In this document: in pieces, positions 31,812-41,632 of the stretch
How the letters are laid out: the number at the start of each line of letters is the position of its first letter
Position numbering within the stretch: position 1 is the stretch's first letter
Assembly: GCF_032918005.1 (NCBI RefSeq)
Contig: NZ_CP136628.1
Span: 3,147,501 to 3,211,500, forward strand
Source: Bradyrhizobium sp. NDS-1
GTDB taxonomy: Bacteria; Pseudomonadota; Alphaproteobacteria; Rhizobiales; Xanthobacteraceae
DNA: 64,000 nucleotides
Reading direction: 5' to 3'
Position numbers and translations under genes: made by a program
The notes under the pieces: model-generated
What the model was told of the DNA's origin: nothing
The model's database searches: none
What the model saw: only the letters and a program-made list of their open reading frames with translations

Positions 31812-33104
31812 ATGAGAGGGCGTCAGATCTCACGGCGAAGCGTCTTGAAGGGCAGCTTGATGGCGAGCGTCATCGGCGGCACAGGCAGCTTCTTTGGTCC
31901 GTGGAAAGAGAATCACGCGTGGGCGCAAGGCGCAAAGCCGATCAAGCTCGGCCTGACCTGTGATGCCAGCGGTCAATACGGCAACAGCGGCCAGGATGAT
32001 TTCCGCGGCATCAAGATGGCGATCGACGAGTTCAACGCCAAAGGCGGTGTGCTCGGCCGCCAGGTCACCTACATCACCGCGGATACCGAGACGACGCCGG
32101 CCACCGGCAGCCGCGTCGCCGAGCGCTTCATCACGCGCGAGGACTGCACCATCCTGATCGGCGCGCTGCATTCCGGCGTCGCCAACGCCATCACGCAGGT
32201 CGCCAGCAAATACGGCGTGATCTACATGAACACCAATTCCTCTGCACCGAGCGAGGCGGGCGAGAATTGCTCGCGCGTGAAATTCGTCTGGGACGGCAAC
32301 GGCACCAATTTCTCCAAGGCGTCGGTTAAGAACGCGGTCGACTCCATCGGCAAGAACTGGATGTTGCTGACCAACGACTACGTGTGGGGCCACACCACGT
32401 CTGCCGCGACCAGGGCGCAGGTCGAAGCGGCGGGCGGGAAGATCATCGACAATCTCCTGGTGCCGCAGAACACGCGTGACTTCACCGCTTATCTGTTGAA
32501 GATCCAGCAAGCAAAACCCGACGTGGTTGCGACCGCGATCGGCGGCGACGACATCAAGGCATTGCGCGAACAGGTGGCGCAGCTCAAGCTCGACGGCAAG
32601 CCGGCCTGGATCAACAACCAGCAGGACTGGCCCGATGTCTGGGGCGCGCCCGACAGTCTGTTCGGCGTGTTCGGCACCACCTGGTATCACAAGCTACAGC
32701 TGCCCGGCGTCGCCGATTTCGTCAAGAAATGGCAGGCGGCCAACAAAGACGGCCCGATCCCGGTGCCGGGCAACGTCTCCTATAACGGCTACATGTCGAC
32801 GCGCGAATTGCTCCGTGCGATCGAGCGGGCGGGGTCGACCAACAACGTCAAGATCATCAAGGAGCTCGAGAATCTCAAGGTCTCGGCGACCGATCGCATG
32901 CAGCATTTCGATGCCTACATGGATCCGATGACGCACCAGATGCAGCAGACGATCTATCTGGCGCGACGCAACGCGAAGCCGGCCGACAATACCGATCTGT
33001 ACGAGATCATCCGCTGGACCGAGCCGAAAACGGCCGCCGATGACGCCGCACCCGGCAAGTGCAAGCTCACGCCCTACGAGCAGGTGCCGACCGTCGACTC
33101 CTAG
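31812..33104 (+). CDS. Periplasmic substrate-binding protein, LivK/amide-type ABC system
   Basis: 430 residues with a twin-arginine-like leader (RQISRRSVLKGSLMASVIGGTGSFF) and a Peripla_BP_6 domain: PIKLGLTCDASGQYGNSGQDDFRGIKMAIDEFNAKGGVLGRQVTYITADTETTP, ILIGALHSGVANAITQVASKYGV, DYVWGHTTSAATRAQVEAAGGKI, VPQNTRDFTAYLLKIQQAKPDVV. This family binds branched-chain amino acids, amides or aromatic acids. It opens the operon binding protein-permease-permease-ATPase-ATPase-ABC-like protein-aldehyde dehydrogenase. The downstream dehydrogenase hints at an aldehyde-yielding substrate, not leucine. Confidence 0.9.
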   Translation: MRGRQISRRSVLKGSLMASVIGGTGSFFGPWKENHAWAQGAKPIKLGLTCDASGQYGNSGQDDFRGIKMAIDEFNAKGGVLGRQVTYITADTETTPATGSRVAERFITREDCTILIGALHSGVANAITQVASKYGVIYMNTNSSAPSEAGENCSRVKFVWDGNGTNFSKASVKNAVDSIGKNWMLLTNDYVWGHTTSAATRAQVEAAGGKIIDNLLVPQNTRDFTAYLLKIQQAKPDVVATAIGGDDIKALREQVAQLKLDGKPAWINNQQDWPDVWGAPDSLFGVFGTTWYHKLQLPGVADFVKKWQAANKDGPIPVPGNVSYNGYMSTRELLRAIERAGSTNNVKIIKELENLKVSATDRMQHFDAYMDPMTHQMQQTIYLARRNAKPADNTDLYEIIRWTEPKTAADDAAPGKCKLTPYEQVPTVDS

Positions 33105-33211
33105 AGGCGGCACGTCACGCCGCAGAACGGACGGCGCGCAGCCTCGCGCGCCGCGTGCCCGGACCATCTGCGTCCCGGGTGTGAGCAAATGTCAGTTGCG
33201 AGACCCAGACC

Positions 33212-34132
33212 TTGTTCGACCTTCTTCCGCATCTCCTCAACGGCTTGACGCTCGGCCTGTTGTTCGCGCTGATCGCACTCGGATTCATGCTCATCGTCGG
33301 GCTGATGGAGCAGATCAACCTTGCCCACGGTTCTCTGTTCGCGCTCGGCGCCTATGTCGCCATGCAGCTGACGGGACCGCGGCCGCCATTACCGGCCGAT
33401 CTTGCCAAGGTGTGGCTCGCGCTCCCGCTCGGCTGGCGCTACGCAGCCACGCTGGTCATCGCGCCCGCGATCGTGAGCCTGGTCGGCATGCTGATCGAGT
33501 TCTGCATGCGTCGCACCTACGGCAAGGACCCGCTTTACGGACTGCTGCTGACCTTCGGCGCGGCGATGGTGATCGAGGAGCTGATCCGTCTGGTCTGGGG
33601 CACGCGCGACTATGTGCTACAGGTGCCGTCCGCCATCAATGGCGGTTTTCTGTTCGGCGATCTGATCTGGTCGACCTATCGCTTCTACGCCGCTTGCATC
33701 GCCGCCGGGATCATCGGCCTGGTCTGGCTGCTGATCGAAAAGACCTCGTTCGGCGCCACCGTCAAGGCCGGCGCGCATGACAGCGAGATCGTCCGCGCGC
33801 TCGGCATCAACCTGTCGCGATTGCGGTTGCTGGTCTTCGTGTTCGGCACGATGCTGGCCGCGGTCGCCGGCATCATCGTCGCGCCGATCTGGGGCATACG
33901 TCCGCACATGGGCGTCGATGCCGTCATCCCCGCATTCCTGGTGATCGTGCTCGGCGGCGTCGGCAGTTTCTGGGGTGCGGTCGTGGCCGGATTGCTGGTC
34001 GGGCTCTGTGTCGGGCTTGCCGGCGCCTACGCGTCCGAATGGTCGCTGTTGTCGATGTACATCCTGCTCGTTGCGGTCGTGACCTTCCGTGCGCGGGGCA
34101 TGTGGGGCAAGAAAAGCGTGCTCGAGGCCTGA
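33212..34132 (+). CDS. livH: LivH-family ABC transporter permease
   Basis: 306-residue integral membrane permease with about 8 helices. The family segment LLFALIALGFMLIVGLMEQINLAHGSLFALGAYVAM sits near the N-terminus, and LGINLSRLRLLVFVFGTMLAAVAGIIVAPIWGIRPHMG near 200. It pairs with the LivM-type protein that follows after 3 nt. The TTG start at 33212 gives the usual MFDLLPHLLNG beginning, but the ribosome-binding site is weak, so the start is less certain. Part of the operon beginning at 31812. Confidence 0.9.
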   Translation: MFDLLPHLLNGLTLGLLFALIALGFMLIVGLMEQINLAHGSLFALGAYVAMQLTGPRPPLPADLAKVWLALPLGWRYAATLVIAPAIVSLVGMLIEFCMRRTYGKDPLYGLLLTFGAAMVIEELIRLVWGTRDYVLQVPSAINGGFLFGDLIWSTYRFYAACIAAGIIGLVWLLIEKTSFGATVKAGAHDSEIVRALGINLSRLRLLVFVFGTMLAAVAGIIVAPIWGIRPHMGVDAVIPAFLVIVLGGVGSFWGAVVAGLLVGLCVGLAGAYASEWSLLSMYILLVAVVTFRARGMWGKKSVLEA

Positions 34133-34135
34133 GGA

Positions 34136-35179
34136 ATGATTGTGGGATCAAGATCGTCATCCGATGCCGCGCGTCTCGTCACGCCGACGATGCTGGTGCT
34201 CTGGCTGGTGCTGGCAACGGTACCGCTCTGGATCACGCGGATCGGGCTCTATCCTTATCTGGGAATCGAAATCCTGATCTGGTCGCTCTATGCGCTGGCG
34301 TTCAACCTGGTGCTGGGCACGGCCGGGCTTCCGTCGTTCGGACATGGCGCCTATTTCGGCATCGGGGCCTATGCATTCGGGCTCTGCCAGTTCGATATCG
34401 CCGCCAACCTCTGGGTCTGTCTTGCCGCCGCGGCTGCGGTGGCCGGGCTTGCCGGAGTGCTGGTGGCTCTGTTCATCTCGCACCGGCGCGGCATCTACTA
34501 TGCCTTCATGACAATCGCCTTCGGCCAGATCTTCTGGACGCTGGCGATCAAGTCGCACCGGATCACCGGCGGCGAGGACGGACTTCTCAAGATCAAGCGG
34601 CTGCCGGCCGATTTCGGCTTCGTGTCGTTCGACCTCAGCGACAACGTCGCCTTCTACTATTTCGTGCTCGCCGTCTTCGCGGTTGGAACGGCCGCATTGT
34701 GGCGGCTTGTGAACTCGCCCTATGGCCGCGTCATCGCAGCGATCAAGCAGAGCGAGGTTCGCGCCGCCCATCTCGGCTACAATGTGTGGCTCTACAAGGC
34801 ATCAATCTTCGCGCTGTCGGCCGCCGTGTCGGGCTTTGCCGGTGGATTGTTCGCGATGGCGCAGCTCGCCGCCTTCCCTGATGTCATGAGCCTGCATCAA
34901 TCCGGCTATGTCGTGATGATGACGCTGGTCGGCGGCGGGCTCGTCAGCTTCTGGGGCCCGGTGATTGGCGTGTTTGTCTTCCTTACCGCCCGCGACGTGA
35001 TCGGTGCGTTGACCAATGCCTGGATGCTCTATTTCGGTCTGCTGTTCATCGCGATCGTCCTGTTCCGTCCCGAAGGAATTGCCGGCGCGCTCTCGGCCGC
35101 CGTGCACCGGCATTCGTTCAACGCGCTGCGGCGCCGCGGCACCTCGGCGATGCGGCTGTTGGCCGGAGGCGGGCGATGA
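34136..35179 (+). CDS. livM: LivM-family ABC transporter permease
   Basis: 347-residue permease with about 9-10 helices; typical elements are ILIWSLYALAFNLVLGTAGLPSFGHGAYFGIGAYAFG, RRGIYYAFMTIAFGQIFWTLA (the conserved FAMITLAF-like helix) and RVIAAIKQSEVRAAHLGYNVWLYKASIFALSAAVSGFAGGL (cytoplasmic coupling loop). With LivH it forms the transmembrane pathway. Start at 34136 follows GAGGA, 3 nt after the livH stop. Overlaps livG by 4 nt (ATGA). Confidence 0.92.
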   Translation: MIVGSRSSSDAARLVTPTMLVLWLVLATVPLWITRIGLYPYLGIEILIWSLYALAFNLVLGTAGLPSFGHGAYFGIGAYAFGLCQFDIAANLWVCLAAAAAVAGLAGVLVALFISHRRGIYYAFMTIAFGQIFWTLAIKSHRITGGEDGLLKIKRLPADFGFVSFDLSDNVAFYYFVLAVFAVGTAALWRLVNSPYGRVIAAIKQSEVRAAHLGYNVWLYKASIFALSAAVSGFAGGLFAMAQLAAFPDVMSLHQSGYVVMMTLVGGGLVSFWGPVIGVFVFLTARDVIGALTNAWMLYFGLLFIAIVLFRPEGIAGALSAAVHRHSFNALRRRGTSAMRLLAGGGR

Positions 35180-35915
35180 GCATGATCGAGGCTGCAGGCG
35201 TGCACGTCCGATTCGGTGATCGCGTCGTGTTGGAAAGCGTCGATCTGGCGGTTGCCGAGGGCGAGTTTCACGGTGTGATGGGTCCGAACGGGGCGGGCAA
35301 GACCACCTTCTTCAACGTGCTCACAGGCAGGGTGAAGCCGAGTCGCGGCAGAGTGCTGCTCGGCGGCGAGGATGTCACGGGATTGAGCCCGCACCGCATT
35401 GCCGCCAAGGGCATCGCCCGCTCGTTCCAGATCATGACGCTGTTCGATGAATTCTCCGCCCGCGACAACGTCATGCTGGGCCTGCCCGAGTTTCGCGCCC
35501 GTGGCCACGATATCGCCCGTTCCGCAGCCGGCGATAGCCGGTTTGCAGCGCAGGCGTCCGAAGCGCTCGCCGCAGTGGGGCTTGTCGATAGGGGAGACGT
35601 CCGCGCCAAGGACCTCTCCTATGGCGACCGTCGCGCGCTGGAGATCGCGGTGGCCCTGGCGCAGGCGCCCCGCGTGCTGTGCCTGGACGAGCCGACCTCC
35701 GGCCTCGGCTCCGACGGCGTGCAGCGCCTCGCCACACTGGTCGCGCGCTTGAAGGGCAAGCTCACCATCGTCGCGATCGAGCATGACATGGAGTTTCTGT
35801 TCTCGCTCGCCGACCGCATCTCGGTCATCCATTGGGGCCAGGTGGTCGCGCGCGGCACCCCGCACGAGTTGCAACAGAACGAATGGGTCCGCCGCTCCAA
35901 TCTCGGGAAGTTCGC

Positions 35916-35919
<4 letters not shown>
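35176..35919 (+). CDS. livG: ABC transporter ATP-binding protein LivG
   Basis: 247 residues: Walker A GPNGAGKTTF (about 36-45), Q-loop FQIMTLFDEFSARDN, signature LSYGDRRALEIAVALAQ (LSYGD in place of LSGGQ, normal for LivG), Walker B VLCLDEPTSGLG and H-loop VAIEHDMEFLF. It powers import with LivF. The gene overlaps livM by 4 nt and livF by 4 nt, so translation is tightly coupled. Confidence 0.93.
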
Positions 35920-36617
<698 letters not shown>

Positions 36618-37265
36618 GTGGCTGCACCGCTGCTCGTGCTCGATGATATCCGCAAGGTCTATACGAGGGGCCGCATCATCCGCCATCCGACGTTCACGCT
36701 TCAGGCAAACCTGTCGCTGGACGAGCCCGGCATCGTCGGTGTCGTCGGGCCGAACGGTGCCGGCAAGACCACCCTGTTTGAGATGATGACCGGCTCCAAT
36801 GCGCCGACCTCGGGGCGCGTGCTGGTCGCGGGCACCGATATCCATGGGGTCAAGTATCGCGAGCGCGACCGGCTCGCGATTCACTATCACCAGTCCTATC
36901 AGGTCAGGCGCTTCCGCAAGCGCATTCCGTCCGCCTTGCTGGCGCCGTCGCCGACCCGGACGCCGCTGGTCCATCTGTTCGACGAACCGCAGTTCAACCT
37001 GCAGGACGGTTATATCGGCTTCATGCTCGACTTCTTCCGCAAGCTGCGAGACGAGGGCAGGCTGGTCGTCCTTTGCATGCATCCGACGGCGAGCTGGCAC
37101 CTCGACATCCTTGCCGAGATCGCCGGGCAGTTCCTGTTCGTGGCCGGCGGCGGGGTAACGCGGATGGCCGACTTCCGCAGCCTCACCGCCGAACCGCGCT
37201 TCCGCGCCTATCTCGGACCTGAGATGACGCGCGCCGCGGATGCTATCTGTCACAGATCGACGTAA
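36618..37265 (+). CDS. ABC-ATPase-like protein lacking the LSGGQ signature
   Basis: 215 residues starting at a GTG directly after the livF stop, with GGGAG upstream. It has a good Walker A GPNGAGKTT (44-52) and a Walker B LVHLFDEPQF (117-126), but between them there is no LSGGQ-like signature: the segment reads RKRIPSALLAPSPTRTPLVHL. The region is shortened by about 20 residues compared with LivF. An H-loop-like LCMHPTASWH follows. A protein without the signature cannot form a classical ATP sandwich by itself, so it may act as a regulator or a partner of LivG/LivF. Function unknown. Confidence 0.75.
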   Translation: MAAPLLVLDDIRKVYTRGRIIRHPTFTLQANLSLDEPGIVGVVGPNGAGKTTLFEMMTGSNAPTSGRVLVAGTDIHGVKYRERDRLAIHYHQSYQVRRFRKRIPSALLAPSPTRTPLVHLFDEPQFNLQDGYIGFMLDFFRKLRDEGRLVVLCMHPTASWHLDILAEIAGQFLFVAGGGVTRMADFRSLTAEPRFRAYLGPEMTRAADAICHRST

Positions 37266-37277
37266 AAGGAGACTCCG

Positions 37278-38714
37278 TTGGCTTACTCGAACACCCAGCT
37301 CTTCATCGGCGGCACATGGCGACCGGCCCATTCGGGCGAGGTCATCGAAGTCCGCAATCCCGCGACCGAGGAGGTGATCGGCACCGTCGCCCACGCCGGA
37401 AAGTCCGATCTCGACGAGGCGCTGGCGGCCGCGGCCGCCGGTTTCAAGGTCTGGCGGAATATCGCGCCGTTCGAGCGATGCCGGATCATGCGGAAGGCGG
37501 CTGCGATCATGCGTGAGCGCAATGACGAGATTGCGCCGCTGCTGACGATGGAGCAGGGCAAGACGCTCGGCGAGGCCAGGATGGAGGCGATGGCCGCCGC
37601 CGACGTGATCGAATGGTTCGCCGAGGAGGCCAAGCGCGCCTATGGCCGGCTGATCCCGGCGCGCGCCCCCGGCATTTACCAGATCGCGATGAAGGAGCCG
37701 GTCGGGCCGGTCGCGGCGTTCACACCGTGGAACTTTCCGATCAATCAGGTCGTGCGCAAGCTCTCCGCGGCGCTCGCCGCCGGCTGCTCGATCATTGTCA
37801 AGGCGCCCGAGGAGACGCCGGCGTCGCCCGCGCAGCTGATCCGCGCCTTTGCCGATGCCGGCGTGCCGGAGGGGGTCATCAACCTCGTCTATGGCGTGCC
37901 TTCAGAGATCTCCGAATATCTGATCCCGCATCCGGTGATCCGGAAGATCTCATTCACGGGGTCGACGCATGTCGGCAAGCAGCTCAATGCGCTCGCGGGC
38001 CTGCACATGAAGCGTGCCACCATGGAGCTCGGCGGCCATGCGCCGGCGATCGTCTTCGGGGATGCCGACGTCACGTCGGCCGCGAAGATCCTGGCGGCAG
38101 CAAAATATCGCAACGCCGGCCAGGTCTGCATCTCGCCGACGCGCATGCTGGTGCAGGACGGCGTGTTCCGGCAATTCGTCGATCAGTTCGTCGAGAGCGC
38201 CAGGACGTTCAAGGTCGGCAACGGCCTCGACCCCGAGTCGAAGATGGGCTCGCTCGCCAATCCGCGCCGCGTCACCGCCATCGAGGGCATGGTGCAGGAT
38301 GCCGTCGGCAGGGGCGCGAAGCTCGAGATCGGGGGCAAGCGCGTCGGCAACAAGGGACATTTCTTCGAACCGACCGTCGTGAGCGACGTGCCGAAGGATG
38401 CGCGCGCCATGAACGAAGAGCCGTTCGGCCCGCTCGCCCTGATCTCGCGCTTCTCGTCATTCGACGACGCGGTCGAGGAGGCCAACCGGCTGCCCTTTGG
38501 GCTGGCGTCCTACGCCTTCACCAGTTCGGCCAAGACCGCGGCCGCGATCGGCGCTTCTATCGAGGCCGGCATGATGTCGATCAACAGCTTTGGTCTTGCG
38601 CTGCCTGAAGTGCCGTTCGGCGGCATCAAGGATTCCGGCTACGGTTCGGAAGGCGGCACCGAGGCCATGGAGGGCTATTTCAACACCAAGTTCATCAGCC
38701 AGGCCGGCGTATGA
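37278..38714 (+). CDS. NAD(P)-dependent aldehyde dehydrogenase, succinate-semialdehyde-dehydrogenase-like
   Basis: 478-residue aldehyde dehydrogenase: TPWNFPINQ (149-157), the NAD-site FTGSTHVGK (226-234), catalytic Glu250 in MELGGHAP and catalytic Cys284 in [11 protein letters not shown], then EEPFGPLA and [15 protein letters not shown]. It most resembles GabD/SSADH-type enzymes that oxidise succinate semialdehyde or related aldehydes. TTG at 37278 has GGAGAC upstream and is 13 nt after the previous stop. As the last gene of the transporter operon it probably oxidises an aldehyde made from the imported compound. Confidence 0.88.
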   Translation: MAYSNTQLFIGGTWRPAHSGEVIEVRNPATEEVIGTVAHAGKSDLDEALAAAAAGFKVWRNIAPFERCRIMRKAAAIMRERNDEIAPLLTMEQGKTLGEARMEAMAAADVIEWFAEEAKRAYGRLIPARAPGIYQIAMKEPVGPVAAFTPWNFPINQVVRKLSAALAAGCSIIVKAPEETPASPAQLIRAFADAGVPEGVINLVYGVPSEISEYLIPHPVIRKISFTGSTHVGKQLNALAGLHMKRATMELGGHAPAIVFGDADVTSAAKILAAAKYRNAGQVCISPTRMLVQDGVFRQFVDQFVESARTFKVGNGLDPESKMGSLANPRRVTAIEGMVQDAVGRGAKLEIGGKRVGNKGHFFEPTVVSDVPKDARAMNEEPFGPLALISRFSSFDDAVEEANRLPFGLASYAFTSSAKTAAAIGASIEAGMMSINSFGLALPEVPFGGIKDSGYGSEGGTEAMEGYFNTKFISQAGV

Positions 38715-38720
38715 TTGCGG

Positions 38721-39062
38721 CTAGCGTTTGACGAAGGTGAAGCTGCACGGACGCAGTTCGTTGCGTTTGCCGCTGCCGCGGCTGCGCTCGAATTGCGCGT
38801 CGATCGTGTACCCATACGGCGAGCCGGGAGCGCTATTGTTGACCGTGTAGGCGCTCGGACCCGTGAGGCCCCGTGCACTGAGCGTGGTCTTCCCGTCAGC
38901 CGATACTTGTCCGTCGATTGCGAGCGTGCTGTTTGTACGCGGGTCCCGATCCTCCGCATGAAATGCGCCCCCGGCGGTGGTGGCTGACAGGGTTCGGGTA
39001 TAGCCCAGCGCCTTGCCGGAGCTGGCGCAGTTCACGGTGACGTCCCACTTGCCATCGAACAT
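38721..39062 (-). CDS. Small hypothetical protein, possibly a truncated relative of an exported family
   Basis: 113 residues: MFDGKWDVTVNCAS at the start, repeating Gly/Thr/Ser-rich strands (GYTRTLSATTAGGAFHAED, STLAIDGQVSADGKTTLSARGLTG, YGYTIDAQFERSRGSGKRNELRPCSFTF). It looks like an all-beta lipocalin-like domain with two Cys. I have seen similar sequence as the C-terminal part of longer, secreted Bradyrhizobium proteins, and this ORF has no signal peptide, so it could be a fragment. GAGG lies 7 nt before the ATG. It converges on the aldehyde dehydrogenase gene (6 nt between stops). Not a named family. Confidence 0.6.
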   Translation of the reverse strand: MFDGKWDVTVNCASSGKALGYTRTLSATTAGGAFHAEDRDPRTNSTLAIDGQVSADGKTTLSARGLTGPSAYTVNNSAPGSPYGYTIDAQFERSRGSGKRNELRPCSFTFVKR

Positions 39063-39173
39063 CGAATGGCCTCGGGGGAAATATCGAAAATGTCCTTCCA
39101 GATCAGCGCATGCCGCGTCGACTCAAATGCCCTCGCCGGGAAAACGCTTGGATTTCGCGACCGTGACGTCCGG

Positions 39174-39800
39174 TCACACCATCGCTTTGCGCAGGGCCAT
39201 TTCGGTCACAATCGCTTCCCGTACGGCCGGTCGCGCCTGCATGCGCTCGAGATAGGCCGACAAGGACGGCCATTGCGCGATGTCGACGCCAGCGGGTCGG
39301 AGCAGCAGCAAGGCCCAGATGAGGTGTGCGTCCGCCACGGTGAACCTGTCACCGACGAGGAATTCGCGCTCAGCCAGATGCGCCGCCGGCACCGACAATA
39401 TCTGAGAAATCCTGGCGCGCGGCTTGGCGAGTGAGCCGTCGTCCTTGTACCAGAAAGTCGGAAACAGGAACGCCTTGTGGATCTCGGCGCCGACGAAGCT
39501 CAGCCATTCCTGGAGGCGATAGCGATCGGGATCGCCGAATTCCGGCGCAAGGCCCGCCTTCGGCCTCACATCCGCGATGTATTGCAACACCGCCGCGCTC
39601 TCGGTCAGCCGTTCGCCGTTCTCCAGCACCAGAACCGGCACCGCGCCCTTCGGCGACACGCCGTGGAAATCGCTTCCGTCGTCCACGACCTGCTTGGTCC
39701 AGATATGAGCGAGGTGATAACGCGCCTCGATCCCGGCCTCCATCAATGCGATGCGACTCGAGAGCGAGCAGGCCATCGGAAAGAAATAGAGTTGCAGCAT
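39174..39800 (-). CDS. Glutathione S-transferase
   Basis: 208 residues, cytosolic GST with a thioredoxin-fold N-domain (LYFFPMACSLSSRIALMEAGIEARY; the Cys-Ser at 9-10 may take the catalytic role), a cis-Pro GAVPVLVLENGERLTESAAVLQYIAD motif, and an all-alpha C-domain (FLVGDRFTVADAHLIWALLLL). The start at 39800 gives the common MLQLYFF beginning; the longer ORF runs antisense into the neighbouring gene. It lies downstream of the cysteine-hydrolase gene on the same strand (11 nt), so they may be co-transcribed. Confidence 0.9.
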   Translation of the reverse strand: MLQLYFFPMACSLSSRIALMEAGIEARYHLAHIWTKQVVDDGSDFHGVSPKGAVPVLVLENGERLTESAAVLQYIADVRPKAGLAPEFGDPDRYRLQEWLSFVGAEIHKAFLFPTFWYKDDGSLAKPRARISQILSVPAAHLAEREFLVGDRFTVADAHLIWALLLLRPAGVDIAQWPSLSAYLERMQARPAVREAIVTEMALRKAMV

Positions 39801-39811
39801 CGTGTGCTCCG

Positions 39812-40405
39812 TCAAGCCAGCGCATCGCTCTGCGCGATGATCGCGAAACGGTCCGAGAGCTCGGCCAGCGCGACCTCGTGAATCGTCCGGGCGTCCAGCG
39901 TGCCGCCGCGGCCGTCCGGCAGGTCGCGGGTGGCGCAGGCATCCGCCGCGATCGTCGTGCGCAGGCCGAGATCGAGCGCGGCGCGGGCGGTCGAGGAGAC
40001 GCACATGTGGGTCATGAAGCCGGCGAGCACGATGTTCCTGCGTCCGGTCGCGGCGAGCCGGGCTTGCAGGTCGGTGCCGGCAAAGGCGTTCGGCAGCGCT
40101 TTCTCGATCACGGGCTCGCTCGCGAGCGGCGTCAGGCGTTCAACGATCGCGCCGCGCGCAGCCTCGCGGTCGAACAGGCCGCCGGCGCGCCCTTTGTGCG
40201 CGACATGAATGATCAAAGTGCCGCTCTCCCGTGCCCGCGCCAGCAGGCGCGCCGCCGCAATGATCGCGGGCTGCGCATCGGGCAGCGCCAGCGGGCCGGC
40301 GCAATATTCGTTCTGGATGTCGATCAGCACGAGGCAGGCTTCATCGAGCTTCGGCGGAGTGAGATCGGCGCCGGCGAGTTCGAGCAGGGTCTTGGGAGTG
40401 GTCAT
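39812..40405 (-). CDS. Isochorismatase-family cysteine hydrolase
   Basis: 197 residues of the isochorismatase-like fold: LVLIDIQNEYCAGPLALPDA (catalytic Asp), HVAHKGRAGG with the Lys, and VLAGFMTHMCVSSTARAALDLG, where the Cys is the nucleophile. Family members hydrolyse isochorismate, nicotinamide, N-carbamoylsarcosine or ureido compounds, so the substrate is open. It diverges from a LysR regulator across a palindrome-rich 130-bp region, and this regulator probably controls it. Confidence 0.88.
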   Translation of the reverse strand: MTTPKTLLELAGADLTPPKLDEACLVLIDIQNEYCAGPLALPDAQPAIIAAARLLARARESGTLIIHVAHKGRAGGLFDREAARGAIVERLTPLASEPVIEKALPNAFAGTDLQARLAATGRRNIVLAGFMTHMCVSSTARAALDLGLRTTIAADACATRDLPDGRGGTLDARTIHEVALAELSDRFAIIAQSDALA

Positions 40406-40478
40406 GCAGGTGGGGCCTTCCAGGGATAACGGATGGCGCGAGACTAGCGCGGGAGCCGCCTGCCATCGTGCAGGACTA

Positions 40479-40503
40479 TTGCAGCTTACGGCTGCAAATT
40501 TGC
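40479..40503. promoter_or_regulatory. Overlapping palindromes between the hydrolase and lysR genes
   Basis: TTGCAGC-TTACG-GCTGCAA (40479-40497) is an inverted repeat with the T-N11-A layout of LysR boxes, and the adjacent GCAAATTTGC (40494-40503) is a second, overlapping palindrome. They lie about 75 nt before the hydrolase start and 33 nt before the lysR start. Likely the operator of the divergent pair. Confidence 0.6.
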
Positions 40504-40535
40504 AGGACGGTGCATCGCCTGCTAGGCTCGCCGGC

Positions 40536-41372
40536 ATGAACTGGGACGATCTGCGCATCATTGCCGCGGTGAGGGACGAGGGGACTTATGCCGGTGCCAG
40601 CGCGCGGCTGCGCATCGACGAGACCACCGTCGGCCGCCGGCTGGCGCGCATCCAGCGCGATCTCGGCGTGCCGCTGTTCGACGCGGTGGACGGGCTGCGG
40701 CGGCCGACACGCCATTGCGAAGTCGTGCTCGAGCATGTCGGCGCGATGGCTGCCCATGTCGCGGCGATCGACCGCATCAAGGAGAGCGAGGTGGGCCCGG
40801 TTGGCCGCCTGCGCATCGCCTCGACCAACGCGGTCGCCGAGGAATTGCTGGCGCCGCGGGCAAGCAGCTTCTTGCGAGATCATCCGGGCCTCACCCTGCA
40901 ATTCCTCACCTCCAGCGGCAACGTCAAGTTCTCGCGCTGGCAGGCCGACCTCGCCATTCGCCTGCGCAAGCCGGAGAAGGGCGACTTCACGATCTCCAAG
41001 CTCGGCGATGTCAGGCTGTATTTCTTCGAGCCCGCAGATCGCTCCAGCGACCCGGTCGCCTGCGTCTATCCGGACGAGCTCGATACCATTCCCGAAGCGC
41101 AGTTCCTGCGGGCGAAGCGGCTGAAGAACGTGCGCTGCATCACCGACAATGTCCGCATCATCAGGACGATGATCCAGTCGCATCAGGCCGTCGGCGTGCT
41201 GCCCGAGCACAGCTGCGAAGGCTTGCTCGCCGACCGCAGCCTGCGCGCCACACTCCTGCCGAAACGGCGCGACGTCTGGCTGCTCGTGCAAAATCACCTC
41301 AAGCGCGACGCCGCGACACGCGTGACGATCGACTGGGTGCGGGCCTGCTTCCAGGTCACGCCGCGTCCTTGA
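40536..41372 (+). CDS. LysR-family transcriptional regulator
   Basis: 278 residues: an N-terminal winged helix (MNWDDLRIIAAVRDEGTYAGASARLRIDETTVGRRLARIQRDLGVPLFD) and a C-terminal periplasmic-binding-protein-like effector domain starting around residue 90 (GRLRIASTNAVAEELLAPRASSFLRDHPGLTLQFLTSSGNVKFSRWQADLAIRL). Diverges from the cysteine-hydrolase gene. The ATG at 40536 matches the usual N-terminus; the longer ORF lies over the intergenic operator. Confidence 0.9.
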   Translation: MNWDDLRIIAAVRDEGTYAGASARLRIDETTVGRRLARIQRDLGVPLFDAVDGLRRPTRHCEVVLEHVGAMAAHVAAIDRIKESEVGPVGRLRIASTNAVAEELLAPRASSFLRDHPGLTLQFLTSSGNVKFSRWQADLAIRLRKPEKGDFTISKLGDVRLYFFEPADRSSDPVACVYPDELDTIPEAQFLRAKRLKNVRCITDNVRIIRTMIQSHQAVGVLPEHSCEGLLADRSLRATLLPKRRDVWLLVQNHLKRDAATRVTIDWVRACFQVTPRP

Positions 41373-41440
41373 CGCCGCGCCGCGTTGTGATCGTCGCGTC
41401 ACACTGCGCGATGCGCGACAAAAAATCTTCGAGAACCCTC

Positions 41441-41469
41441 TTGCACCCCGAACGTGCTTCGTCTATTAG
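41441..41469 (+). promoter_or_regulatory. Sigma70-type promoter upstream of the tRNA-like RNA region
   Basis: TTGCAC (41441-41446), 17-bp spacer, TATTAG (41464-41469). Transcription would begin around 41476, about 85 nt before the first tRNA-like segment. This is similar to stable-RNA promoters of Rhizobiales. Seen: boxes and spacing. Transcription is inferred. Confidence 0.6.
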
Positions 41470-41561
41470 CCCGCTCCTTCGCTAGGCCATGGGTTCGGGC
41501 TCTCTGAGATCCCGACTGGCGCGGGCCGGTCTCCGGTTTCGTGTTCCGCCGAATGAAGATG

Positions 41562-41630
41562 CAGGATGTAGCTCATGGAGAGCGTCGGGGTGACCCGAAG
41601 GCATCGGTTCGATTCCGGTCTCATGTACCA
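41562..41630 (+). ncRNA. tRNA-like segment 1 (D-arm, T-arm and CCA, no acceptor stem)
   Basis: The segment has a D-arm (TAGCTC, GCTC-ATGGA-GAGC at 41571-41583), a T-arm (ATCGG-TTCGATT-CCGGT) and ends with an encoded ACCA (41627-41630). The middle is not a normal anticodon arm: TCGGG-GTGA-CCCGA is a 5-bp stem with a 4-nt loop. The 5' and 3' ends do not form a 7-bp acceptor stem. Alternative pairing of CATGGAGA with TCTCATG can close the structure. It is more like a tRNA-derived structured RNA than a working tRNA. Confidence 0.5.
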
Positions 41631-41632
41631 AC

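Noticed and set aside
33105..33211. A separate small gene between the binding-protein and livH genes
   Set aside because: Only antisense or out-of-frame ORFs are present, without a ribosome-binding site; the gap is read as a leader to livH.
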